From the NCBI GenBank assembly GCA_001795235.1, contig MGNZ01000090.1, positions 181-12,903 on the forward strand: a stretch of 12,723 nt of DNA, given 5' to 3'. This stretch comes from Chloroflexi bacterium RBG_16_64_32. GTDB lineage: Bacteria; Chloroflexota; Dehalococcoidia; SM23-28-2; RBG-16-64-32. Positions 1 through 5,784 of this stretch are shown here, one piece after another; positions within the stretch are counted from its first letter, which is position 1; each line of letters begins with the position of its first letter. Below the pieces are notes generated by a model. It had not been told where the DNA came from. It worked only from the letters and a program-made list of their open reading frames with translations, and searched no databases. The position numbers and the translations under genes were made by a program.

Positions 1-1
1 C

Positions 2-823
2 GCCCGCAAGCGCCTCCTGCCACCCTTCCCGCGCCGCGTGGGAGTCGTCACCTCGCCCACGGGGGCCGTCTTCCACGATATATGCCACGTGGTTGGGCGG
101 CGCTGGCCCCTCGCCGAGATCGTACTGGCGCCGACGCCTGTGCAGGGCGCGGAGGCCGTGCCGGGGATCGTCGCGGCGCTGCGCCGGCTGAACGAAGAGG
201 CCGCCATCGACGTCATCATCCTCGCTCGCGGCGGCGGCTCCATCGAGGAGCTGTGGGCGTTCAACGAGGAGGCCGTGGCGCGGGCGGTGTTTGGCAGCCG
301 CGTACCAGTTGTGACCGGTGTTGGCCACGAGACCGACTACACCATCGCCGACTACGTGGCGGACGTGCGGGCGCCCACGCCTTCGGCGGCGGCGGAGACG
401 GTCGTGCCCGACCGGGCGGACGTGACGCGACGGGTGGAAGGGATGGCGCTGTCGCTCCAGACCTGGACGGCGGGCCAGGTGAATCAGGGCCGCACGACCG
501 CTAACACGCTCATCCAGCGGCTGCATCGCTCGCAGCCCGATCTGTCGCCGTTAGGGCAGCGTCTGGCCGGGCTCGTACGTGCGGCCGAGGTGGCGCTGGA
601 GCGCGCCACATCCCGGCGGGGCGAGGGGCTGAGCAGCTTCGTCGCCCAGCTCAGATCGCTGGACCCGCGACGCACGATGGCTCGGGGATACGCAGTCGTC
701 CAGAAGCGAGACGACAAGCAGGTAGTGACCAGCATGCGGCAGGTGCAAGGCCGCGACCGGCTGACGGTACACGTTCAGGACGGCAGCTTCCCGGCGGAGG
801 TGTCGAGGCAGTATGGGTTCTAG
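2..823 (+). CDS. xseA: Exodeoxyribonuclease VII large subunit, 5'-truncated by the window edge
   Basis: This is the catalytic subunit of exonuclease VII, which degrades single-stranded DNA from both ends into short oligonucleotides in the cytoplasm. The reading frame is open from base 2, and 273 residues are visible. The family is usually 400-460 residues, so the N-terminal OB-fold DNA-binding domain lies upstream of the window. Visible family signatures are VGVVTSPTGA, RGGGSIEELWAFNEE and GVGHETDYTIADYVAD followed by RAPTPSAAAE, which form the catalytic core. A long helical stretch follows, then a C-terminal segment (ARGYAVVQK) typical of XseA. The stop codon lies 11 nt inside xseB, indicating translational coupling. 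The family identification is secure. The GTG at 38 is not the true start, because conserved sequence (LPPFPRR) precedes it. Confidence 0.96.
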   Translation, partial: ARKRLLPPFPRRVGVVTSPTGAVFHDICHVVGRRWPLAEIVLAPTPVQGAEAVPGIVAALRRLNEEAAIDVIILARGGGSIEELWAFNEEAVARAVFGSRVPVVTGVGHETDYTIADYVADVRAPTPSAAAETVVPDRADVTRRVEGMALSLQTWTAGQVNQGRTTANTLIQRLHRSQPDLSPLGQRLAGLVRAAEVALERATSRRGEGLSSFVAQLRSLDPRRTMARGYAVVQKRDDKQVVTSMRQVQGRDRLTVHVQDGSFPAEVSRQYGF

Positions 824-1082
824 TAAGGCGCGCCTTCCAAAAGATTTCGAGACCGTGTACAAGCGTCTTGAGGAGACGGTAGCGCGGCTGGAAGAAGGCG
901 GCCTCACCCTGGAGCAATCCCTGGCGCTGTATGAGGAAGGGATGAAGCTGGCCCAGCGCTGCCAGGAGTTGGTCAGCCAGGCGGAGCTGAAGGTCACGCA
1001 TCTCAAGGAGGAGTTTGCTTCCCTGCGCGAGGAGCCGGAACCGTACGCCGTAGAGCAAGACGAGGAGACATCGCCCGAATGA
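813..1082 (+). CDS. xseB: Exodeoxyribonuclease VII small subunit
   Basis: This 89-residue protein is the accessory subunit of exonuclease VII; several XseB helical hairpins bind the XseA helical region to form the active complex. The family core is clear: FETVYKRLEETVARLEEGGLTLEQSLALYEEGMKL, then a second amphipathic helix (CQELVSQAELKV). The length matches the usual 70-90 residues, with an acidic tail (EQDEETSPE). The ATG at 813 lies inside the end of xseA, and GAGG at 805-808 can serve as ribosome binding site. The last four bases overlap the start of the PHP gene (ATGA at 1079-1082), so all three genes are probably translated from one mRNA. Confidence 0.95.
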   Translation: MGSSKARLPKDFETVYKRLEETVARLEEGGLTLEQSLALYEEGMKLAQRCQELVSQAELKVTHLKEEFASLREEPEPYAVEQDEETSPE

Positions 1083-1771
1083 GCGAGGAGCAGCCTCTCC
1101 GTCTCGACCTGCACACCCACACGCACTACTCGCCGGACAGCATAACCTCGCCGCAGCGGTTCGTGGCGGCATGCCAGCGCAAGGGGATCACCTGCGTGGC
1201 CGTCACAGACCACAACACGATCCGTGGGGCGGTGGCGGTGAAGGAGATCGCGCCCTTCCCGATCATCGTAGGCGAGGAGATACGCTCGGCGGAGGGTGAA
1301 ATTATCGGCCTATTCCTGAGCGAGGAGGTGCCGCCGGGCCTGAGCGCTGAGGAGACGATCGAGCGCATCCGCGCCCAGTCAGGGCTGGTATCGCTGCCGC
1401 ACCCGCTGGACCGCTTTCGCGGCGGCGTAGGGGCCGACGGGGTGGACCGCCTGGCCCCGTTGGCGGACATCATGGAGGTGATGAACGCCCGCACCACGCT
1501 GGGCCGCGACAATGACGAAGCCACCCGCCTGGCTGAGAAGCATGGCCTGGCGGGGGTGGCCGTGAGCGACGCCCATTCGCCGTGGGAGATCGGCCGCGCT
1601 TATGTGGAGGCTCCGAGGTTCGATGGCCCGCAGGAGCTGCTAGAGGCGCTGCGCTGGGCCACGCTCGCCGGGAAGCCCTCCACACCGCTGGTGCACCTGA
1701 TCAGCCGCTACGCTGCCCTACGGCGGAAGCTTGGCTGGAGGCCGGCACGTGAGCACACGCCCGCGCAATGA
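1079..1771 (+). CDS. PHP-domain metal-dependent phosphoesterase (TrpH/YciV-like)
   Basis: This 230-residue PHP-superfamily hydrolase has the complete set of likely metal ligands: H12 and H14 (DLHTHTHYS), D44-H45 (VTDHNT), E66/E67 (VGEEI), H108 (SLPHPLDR), E133 (MEVMN) and D164-A-H166 (VSDAHS). These normally bind a trinuclear metal centre that cleaves phosphoester bonds. Relatives include the 5'-3' oligonucleotide exonuclease RNase AM (YciV/TrpH) and 3',5'-nucleotide bisphosphate phosphatases. The C-terminal LVHLISRYAALRRKL is typical of stand-alone PHP proteins. The start overlaps the xseB stop by 4 nt. Cotranscription with exonuclease VII suggests, as inference only, that it acts on short oligonucleotides or mononucleotide products. 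The stop codon (1769-1771) falls in the loop of a perfect hairpin, so the last residues may have been supplied by an inserted repeat element. Exact substrate is unknown. Confidence 0.88.
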   Translation: MSEEQPLRLDLHTHTHYSPDSITSPQRFVAACQRKGITCVAVTDHNTIRGAVAVKEIAPFPIIVGEEIRSAEGEIIGLFLSEEVPPGLSAEETIERIRAQSGLVSLPHPLDRFRGGVGADGVDRLAPLADIMEVMNARTTLGRDNDEATRLAEKHGLAGVAVSDAHSPWEIGRAYVEAPRFDGPQELLEALRWATLAGKPSTPLVHLISRYAALRRKLGWRPAREHTPAQ

Positions 1772-1898
1772 ATTGCGCGGCTGGGCTATACTGAGGCCAC
1801 CAATGCCGGTGCAGGCACCCAGAGACCGAACACTAGGCCCTGAGCCCCGCAGCTATGCCGGGCAGGCCCCTACGGGAGCCGCCGATTTCAATCGGCGG
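1761..1898. repeat. Paired-hairpin intergenic element (MITE/REP-like)
   Basis: Two perfect hairpins bound this element. The left one (1761-1780) has stem CCGCGCAA, loop TGAA, stem TTGCGCGG. The right one (1879-1898), read on the minus strand, has stem CCGCCGAT, loop TGAA, stem ATCGGCGG. Both are therefore CCGC-N4-TGAA-N4'-GCGG followed by CT, placed in inverted orientation, with the middle four stem pairs changed on both sides so that pairing is kept. Neither hairpin is followed by a T tract, so they are unlikely to be terminators. The interior contains GCCCCTACGGG, similar to repeats at 11917 and 12107, and a TATACT hexamer (1787-1792) without a good -35. No target duplication was seen. A short non-coding mobile or repeat element is the likeliest reading; the family is not identified. 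Confidence 0.6.
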
Positions 1899-1924
1899 GA
1901 TCTGTTACCACCCCGAGAACCCAA

Positions 1925-2749
1925 ATGACGCTCAAGCTGGGCTGGTTCACCAGCGGCCGTGGCCCCGGCTCGCGGCGGCTCCTGGCCACCGTCCAGGACG
2001 AGATCACCGCCGGGAGACTGGACGCCCGCATCGTGGTCGTCTTCTGCAACCGGGAGCCGGGCCAGAGCCCGCAGACCGACCAGCTGATGGAGCAGGTGCG
2101 CGATTGCGGCCTGCCGCTGGTGTACCTGTCCACGCTGCGCTTCCGGCGCGAACGGGGCGCAAGCCCCACGAAGCCGGGCGAGCCGCTGCCCGAGTGGCGG
2201 CACGATTTCGACCGTGAGGTCATCCGACTGCTGGAGCCCTATCCGTTCGATCTCGGCGTGCTGGCCGGATGGATGCTCATCGCCCCTGTCCTGTGCCAGC
2301 GCTACGACCTGCTGAACCTTCACCCGGCGGCGCCGGACGGACCGCCCGGCGCCTGGCAGGAGGTGATCTGGTGGCTCATGGAGCAGCGTGCCGACCACTC
2401 CGGCGTGCGCATGCATCTGGCAACCGAGGAGCTGGACATGGGCCCGCCGGTCGCCTACTGCACCTACCCGATCCGCGGCCCCGCCTTCGACGAGTTGTGG
2501 CGACAGGTGGAGGAGCGAGGCGTTGCGGCGATCAAGGCGGAGGATGGAGAGGAGAGCGCCCTCTTCCAGGAAGTGCGACGCCAGGGCGTGGCGCGGGAGC
2601 TGCCGCTCGTCGTGGAGACGCTACGCGCCTTCGCGAAGGGACGCGTAATCGTCCGCGACAAGCGCGTCCTCGACGCCCAAGGACGCGAGATCGCCGGGTA
2701 CGACCTAACGCACCAGATCGAGCGAATCGTGGCGCAGGCGAGGGAGTAG
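1925..2749 (+). CDS. PurN-like formyltransferase family protein
   Basis: This 274-residue protein resembles phosphoribosylglycinamide formyltransferase (PurN), which transfers a formyl group from 10-formyl-tetrahydrofolate. The expected catalytic triad is present: N131 and H133 in LLNLHPAAPDGPPG, and D171 in ELDMGPP, with the 38-residue H-to-D spacing close to that of PurN. The N-terminus (LGWFTSGRGPGSRRLL) occupies the position of the PurN loop VSGxGSN but is altered. The protein is longer than typical PurN (about 190-215 residues), with an extra insertion around residues 75-100 and a C-terminal tail of about 70 residues. It may therefore be a paralogue with another acceptor substrate, and I do not assign purN. 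The ATG at 1925 matches the start of the Rossmann-like strand, but no Shine-Dalgarno is seen upstream. Confidence 0.78.
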   Translation: MTLKLGWFTSGRGPGSRRLLATVQDEITAGRLDARIVVVFCNREPGQSPQTDQLMEQVRDCGLPLVYLSTLRFRRERGASPTKPGEPLPEWRHDFDREVIRLLEPYPFDLGVLAGWMLIAPVLCQRYDLLNLHPAAPDGPPGAWQEVIWWLMEQRADHSGVRMHLATEELDMGPPVAYCTYPIRGPAFDELWRQVEERGVAAIKAEDGEESALFQEVRRQGVARELPLVVETLRAFAKGRVIVRDKRVLDAQGREIAGYDLTHQIERIVAQARE

Positions 2750-2768
2750 CCGTATCGGCGGTTCCCGT

Positions 2769-2797
2769 TTGAGAGGGCAAGGACGGGTTGCTATAAT
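2769..2797 (+). promoter_or_regulatory. Sigma70-type promoter for the zinc-ribbon gene
   Basis: TTGAGA (2769-2774), a 17-bp spacer and TATAAT (2792-2797) make a near-consensus housekeeping promoter. Transcription would start about 2803-2805, leaving a leader of roughly 28 nt that contains GGAGG (2822-2826) before the ATG at 2832. The promoter begins 20 bp after the formyltransferase stop, so the small gene can be expressed separately. Confidence 0.75.
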
Positions 2798-2831
2798 GGC
2801 GGCGAACGCACGGTTTCCGTTGGAGGTCCCC

Positions 2832-3179
2832 ATGCGATGCGAGAATTGCGGCGCCTACGCTTCCCGAGCCGCCAGCTTCTGCCGTAACTGCGGCGCGGAG
2901 CTACGGAACCTGCGTTTGCCTGTGAAGCGTACCCCTGCCTACCCCACCGTCTGGCAGCAGACCGCGCCGGTCATCGCCCGGGGAGTAGCGCTGGTAGCGC
3001 TGGGCGTGGCCGCGGAGGTAGCCCTTAACGCCCTGGCGAAAGGGGCACTAAGGCTGCCGGCACTCAGACGGCCGGCCAAGACCAAGTCCCTTCCCGCCCG
3101 GCGTGATGAGCACCGCCCCAAAGGCATCTACGCCGTGACCGAGACGCTGGTGATGCGGCGCGTAACTCTTCGCCGCTAG
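2832..3179 (+). CDS. Small zinc-ribbon membrane protein, function unknown
   Basis: This 115-residue protein starts at ATG 2832, preceded by GGAGG at 2822-2826. A longer reading from TTG 2769 would begin inside the -35 box and is rejected. Residues 3-20 form a zinc ribbon with two CxxC knuckles (C3, C6, C17, C20; MRCENCGAYA and FCRNCGAEL), as in the zinc-ribbon_2 family. A hydrophobic segment at about 46-69 (VIARGVALVALGVAAEVAL) is a probable single membrane helix, although it carries R50 and E62. The tail (about 74-115) is strongly basic and ends in RRVTLRR. The ribbon would probably face the cytoplasm. I do not recognise a specific function; such proteins are often annotated simply as zinc-ribbon domain proteins. 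The strong promoter suggests it is well expressed. Confidence 0.8.
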   Translation: MRCENCGAYASRAASFCRNCGAELRNLRLPVKRTPAYPTVWQQTAPVIARGVALVALGVAAEVALNALAKGALRLPALRRPAKTKSLPARRDEHRPKGIYAVTETLVMRRVTLRR

Positions 3180-3277
3180 ACCGCGTCCCCAAGTTGCCGA
3201 CACCGTCCTCCTCGCGGAGATGGGACGAGGCTCCGGTTCGCCGGGGCTGCGCAGCAGACGGATTCGACGCGGACACC

Positions 3278-3403
3278 TAGCAGGGTGACGAAATACTTGG
3301 AGATTCGCCCTTCGACAGGCTCAGGACGAGCGTATCTAGATTCCGCTCGTGGTGAGCTTGTCGAGCCACAAACTAGCCACCAGCCTTTTTCATCACCCTG
3401 CTA
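3278..3403. mobile_element. TA-flanked MITE-like palindromic element (non-coding)
   Basis: The terminal inverted repeats are GCAGGGTGACGAAA (3280-3293) and its reverse complement at 3388-3401, matching at 13 of 14 positions. TA dinucleotides directly flank both ends (3278-3279 and 3402-3403), as expected for target duplications of IS630/Tc1-mariner-type transposition. Inside is a second inverted repeat (3312-3332 against 3344-3364; 18 of 21 positions) containing TCGACAGGCTCAGGACGAGC. This belongs to a palindromic repeat type I recognise from many bacterial genomes, often mis-annotated as peptides containing STGSGR and ARGELVEP. No transposase is encoded, so it would depend on one elsewhere. 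The open frame across it (3285-3521) is an artefact of the repeat. I see nothing recognisable in the flanking 3180-3277. Confidence 0.75.
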
Positions 3404-3546
3404 TGTCCCCGGGCCAGAGCTAGGCTACTGCGCTGCCCACCTCAAGGAGGTTGAGGTCAGGCCCATAGGCGGGCGAGAGCGCATCTCCGACGTCACCGAA
3501 CACCCGCGGCAACGCGGCTGACCTCAGCGATATTCTTCACGTACCG
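3404..3546. other. Intergenic stretch with possible RNA structure, no gene seen
   Basis: No convincing coding frame or known RNA family was found here. ACCTCAA (3439-3445) pairs with TTGAGGT (3451-3457) in a 7-bp hairpin with loop GGAGG. The second arm overlaps TGAGGTCAG (3452-3460), which is an exact reverse complement of CTGACCTCA (3518-3526). The two pairings are mutually exclusive. There is no T tract. The stretch lies upstream of the promoter at 3547, so it is not the leader of the following gene unless read through from upstream. Confidence 0.35.
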
Positions 3547-3574
3547 TTGACAATATTCACGGCCCGCTTAGAAT
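3547..3574 (+). promoter_or_regulatory. Sigma70-type promoter for the surface protein gene
   Basis: TTGACA (3547-3552, perfect consensus), a 16-bp spacer and TAGAAT (3569-3574) form a strong promoter. The expected transcription start is about 3580-3583, only some 16 nt before the GTG start at 3598. No Shine-Dalgarno sequence is visible in that short, C-rich leader. Confidence 0.72.
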
Positions 3575-3597
3575 ATGCGTGACTGCACCGGCTCCCC

Positions 3598-5034
3598 GTG
3601 GACGCTCGCTTGCTGCGTATTGCTGTGCTCCTGGCCGGGCTTGGGGCCGCCCTTCTCTGCGCTGACCGGCAGATAGCCAGCGGCGATGAACTGCTGGTCA
3701 ACGGCGGCTTCGAGGCCGGAACGACGGGATGGGACGCACCTTACGGCGAACTCACGACGGTGAGCTCACCGGTGCACACTGGCTCCGCCAGCGGCCGGTT
3801 GGCCGGTGATCCCCCAGACCAGTTGGTTCACCAATGGGTGGACGTAGCACCCGATCAGCCGTACGAGTTCAGCGGCTGGATTCTACTGGACGATCCGTCC
3901 ATCGTTAAGGTGTTCTTGCGCATCAACTGGTTTGACGACGAGGGTTCTCCGATTTCCCCCGTCGAGTCCCCCTGGCTGGCGGGATCCAACGGCTCTTTCC
4001 GCTTCGTCACCACAGGTCCCCATGTATCACCGCCCCAAGCTCACAAAGCGCGGCTCAACGTTTGGGTTCAGCCGAGCGGGCCGTTCCAGCTATACCTGGA
4101 CGACTTCTCGTTCACGGGATCGCCGCCGCCCAGTCCCACCGCGACACCGACGCCCTTCCCCACACCCACGCCGACACCAACCCCCTCACCGGAGCCCTCA
4201 GCAGCGCCTACCACTACACCTGCACCGCCGCCTCCGGAACCGACAACCACACCCCGGCCACCAGAACCTGCGGTGTTCCCCTCGCTAGTGAACGGCGGCT
4301 TCGAGGAAGCACGCGAGGACGGTAGCCCCTACGGCTGGCACAACGTGGGCGGCGCTTTGAGCGCCAGCCAGACGCTTCGCGCGGAAGGAGAGCGGTCGGC
4401 GGCGCTGGCCAGCGACACGGCCTCCACGAAGTGGGTATACGAGACGTTATCGGTGCAAGGCGAAGCGTACTACCGCTTGCAGGCGCTCGCCCTCAAGAAC
4501 GACCCGGGGGTGCGCGAGGTGCTGCTCCGCATCTCCTGGTACGACACCACCGACGGCAGCGGAAGCCAGATCGGCACGGCGGACTCGGAACCGCTGGCGG
4601 ACGACTCGCCGAGGTTCGTGGCGCTGGACACGGGTCCCGTACAAGCGCCGTCTCAGGCGCGGTCGGCCAGGGTGCGGCTGCTGCTCAGGCCCGTGTCGCC
4701 GGCGTCTGCCGTGGCCTACTTCGACGACGTGCGGTTTGGCAAGGCTGATGCGCCAGGAAGAGAAGACGCCGACCCCCCGGCGAATCGCCTTGCTTCACAA
4801 GACGGTGGTGGCGCCGGAGACCCGGAGGGCGTGTCGCTCGGCGCCTGGGCCAAGGGCACGACCCTGGCAAACGAGCGGCCGGCGCCACAGCCCCAACCCA
4901 CGCCGGACGGCGGCGGGCGGCTGCTCTGGCCGCTGCTGCTGGCGTTGGGCGTGCCCGCAGCGGCCCTGGCCACCGTCGCCGGTCACGCCTGGTGGATCGC
5001 TCGCCTTGCTGAGCGAAACGGGGGTAACCTATAA
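3598..5034 (+). CDS. Secreted, membrane-anchored protein with two jelly-roll-like domains
   Basis: This 478-residue protein has an N-terminal signal sequence (basic DARLLR, then hydrophobic IAVLLAGLGAALLCA, about 8-22). Two homologous domains follow: about 33-172, starting LVNGGFE and ending YLDDFSF, and about 230-380, starting LVNGGFE and ending YFDDVRF. Both also share a VFLRINWFDD / VLLRISWYDT strand, so they arose by internal duplication. The pattern resembles galactose-binding or CBM4/9-type beta-sandwich modules, which bind carbohydrate in many proteins; actual binding here is unproven. A Pro/Thr-rich linker (about 175-228, PTPTPTP) separates them. A low-complexity region and a C-terminal helix (about 442-465, LLWPLLLALGVPAAALATVA) with a short basic tail suggest anchoring with both domains outside. 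The start is GTG with no Shine-Dalgarno sequence, but it follows a strong promoter. The gene ends 9 nt before cmk. Specific role unknown. Confidence 0.82.
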   Translation: MDARLLRIAVLLAGLGAALLCADRQIASGDELLVNGGFEAGTTGWDAPYGELTTVSSPVHTGSASGRLAGDPPDQLVHQWVDVAPDQPYEFSGWILLDDPSIVKVFLRINWFDDEGSPISPVESPWLAGSNGSFRFVTTGPHVSPPQAHKARLNVWVQPSGPFQLYLDDFSFTGSPPPSPTATPTPFPTPTPTPTPSPEPSAAPTTTPAPPPPEPTTTPRPPEPAVFPSLVNGGFEEAREDGSPYGWHNVGGALSASQTLRAEGERSAALASDTASTKWVYETLSVQGEAYYRLQALALKNDPGVREVLLRISWYDTTDGSGSQIGTADSEPLADDSPRFVALDTGPVQAPSQARSARVRLLLRPVSPASAVAYFDDVRFGKADAPGREDADPPANRLASQDGGGAGDPEGVSLGAWAKGTTLANERPAPQPQPTPDGGGRLLWPLLLALGVPAAALATVAGHAWWIARLAERNGGNL

Positions 5035-5035
5035 T
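5006..5035 (+). promoter_or_regulatory. Promoter of the cmk cluster; -10 box overlaps the preceding stop codon
   Basis: TTGCTG (5006-5011), an 18-bp spacer and TATAAT (5030-5035) form the promoter. The stop codon of the preceding gene, TAA at 5032-5034, lies inside the -10 hexamer. Only 8 nt separate the -10 box from the cmk ATG at 5044, so the transcript should begin at or within a couple of bases of the start codon. No Shine-Dalgarno is present. Confidence 0.65.
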
Positions 5036-5043
5036 CGTTATCG

Positions 5044-5784
5044 ATGAGTGATGGGGCGGCCGCAGCCGGGCGGAGTAAGGCGGAGGGGTCGCGGCGAAAT
5101 CCTAGAGTTCCGCGGGTCATCGCCATAGACGGGCCGGCGGCGGCAGGCAAGACCACTGTCGGTCGCCAGACCGGTTTCCACCTCGGCTATCCGTTTCTGG
5201 ACACGGGAGCCATCTACCGTGCCATGACCTGGACGGCGCTGCACCGGGGCGTCGACTTGAGCGACGAAGACGCCCTCAGTGAGCTAGCCACGTCCATCAG
5301 CATTGACATAGGTCCCCCATCGCCCGGCAGCATTGAACCGTGCACTATCTTCGTGGACGGGGAGGACGTAACCCGTGTCTTGCGCCAGCCGGAGGTGGAG
5401 GCGGCGGTATCGCTGGTGTCCCGGGTAGAAGGGGTGCGGGACGCCCTGGTGAAGGTGCAGCGCGATCTGGCGGGACGGAACTCCGTGGTGATGGCCGGCC
5501 GCGACATCGGTACGGTGGTGCTGCCCGAGGCGGACCTCAAGGCGTTCCTGGACGCCTCCCTGGAAGAGAGGGCTCGGCGACGGTTCGTTGAACTGTCGAC
5601 CATGGGTATTGAGGTGACCGAGGAGAGCGTACTGCGCGATCTTCGCAGGCGTGACAGGATCGACTCGGAGCGCTCGGTGTCGCCGCTTCGTCCAGCCGAG
5701 GACGCAATCGTAATCGATACCGATGGACTGACGCTGGAGGAGGTTGTGCGGCGGGTGCTGGAGCTGGTGGAGGGCACGACGTGA
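5044..5784 (+). CDS. cmk: Cytidylate kinase
   Basis: This 246-residue (d)CMP kinase transfers phosphate from ATP to CMP or dCMP, supplying CDP/dCDP for nucleic acid and phospholipid synthesis in the cytoplasm. The P-loop is IDGPAAAGKTT (residues 28-38). It is followed by FLDTGAIYRAMT, the CMP-binding region (VVMAGRDIGTVVLPEADLKAFL), the lid (RARRRFVEL) and the C-terminal RDRIDSERSVSPLRPAEDAIVIDT, all typical of Cmk. The P-loop has KTT where KGT/S is commoner, a mild change. An extension of about 24 residues rich in Ala, Gly, Arg and Ser precedes the usual N-terminus. No in-frame start codon closer to the core is evident, and the -10 box placement supports ATG 5044. It overlaps plsC by 4 nt (GTGA). 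Confidence 0.95.
   Translation: MSDGAAAAGRSKAEGSRRNPRVPRVIAIDGPAAAGKTTVGRQTGFHLGYPFLDTGAIYRAMTWTALHRGVDLSDEDALSELATSISIDIGPPSPGSIEPCTIFVDGEDVTRVLRQPEVEAAVSLVSRVEGVRDALVKVQRDLAGRNSVVMAGRDIGTVVLPEADLKAFLDASLEERARRRFVELSTMGIEVTEESVLRDLRRRDRIDSERSVSPLRPAEDAIVIDTDGLTLEEVVRRVLELVEGTT

Noticed and set aside
1761..1780. Hairpin at the end of the PHP gene as an intrinsic terminator
   Set aside because: It overlaps the stop codon and no T tract follows.
1772..1924. T-box or other riboswitch before the formyltransferase, suggested by TGTTACCACC
   Set aside because: The T-box-like string is in the wrong orientation and form, there is no specifier stem or terminator, and the hairpins are better explained as a paired repeat element.
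3452..3480. GGTCAGGCCC resembling the SRP RNA apical domain
   Set aside because: The GGAAG tetraloop region and the opposite strand of the SRP motif are missing.
3285..3521. Open frame of 78 codons containing RPSTGSGR and ARGELVEP
   Set aside because: These peptides are the translated arms of a widespread palindromic repeat lying inside the MITE-like element; there is no ribosome binding site and no protein-like composition beyond the repeat.
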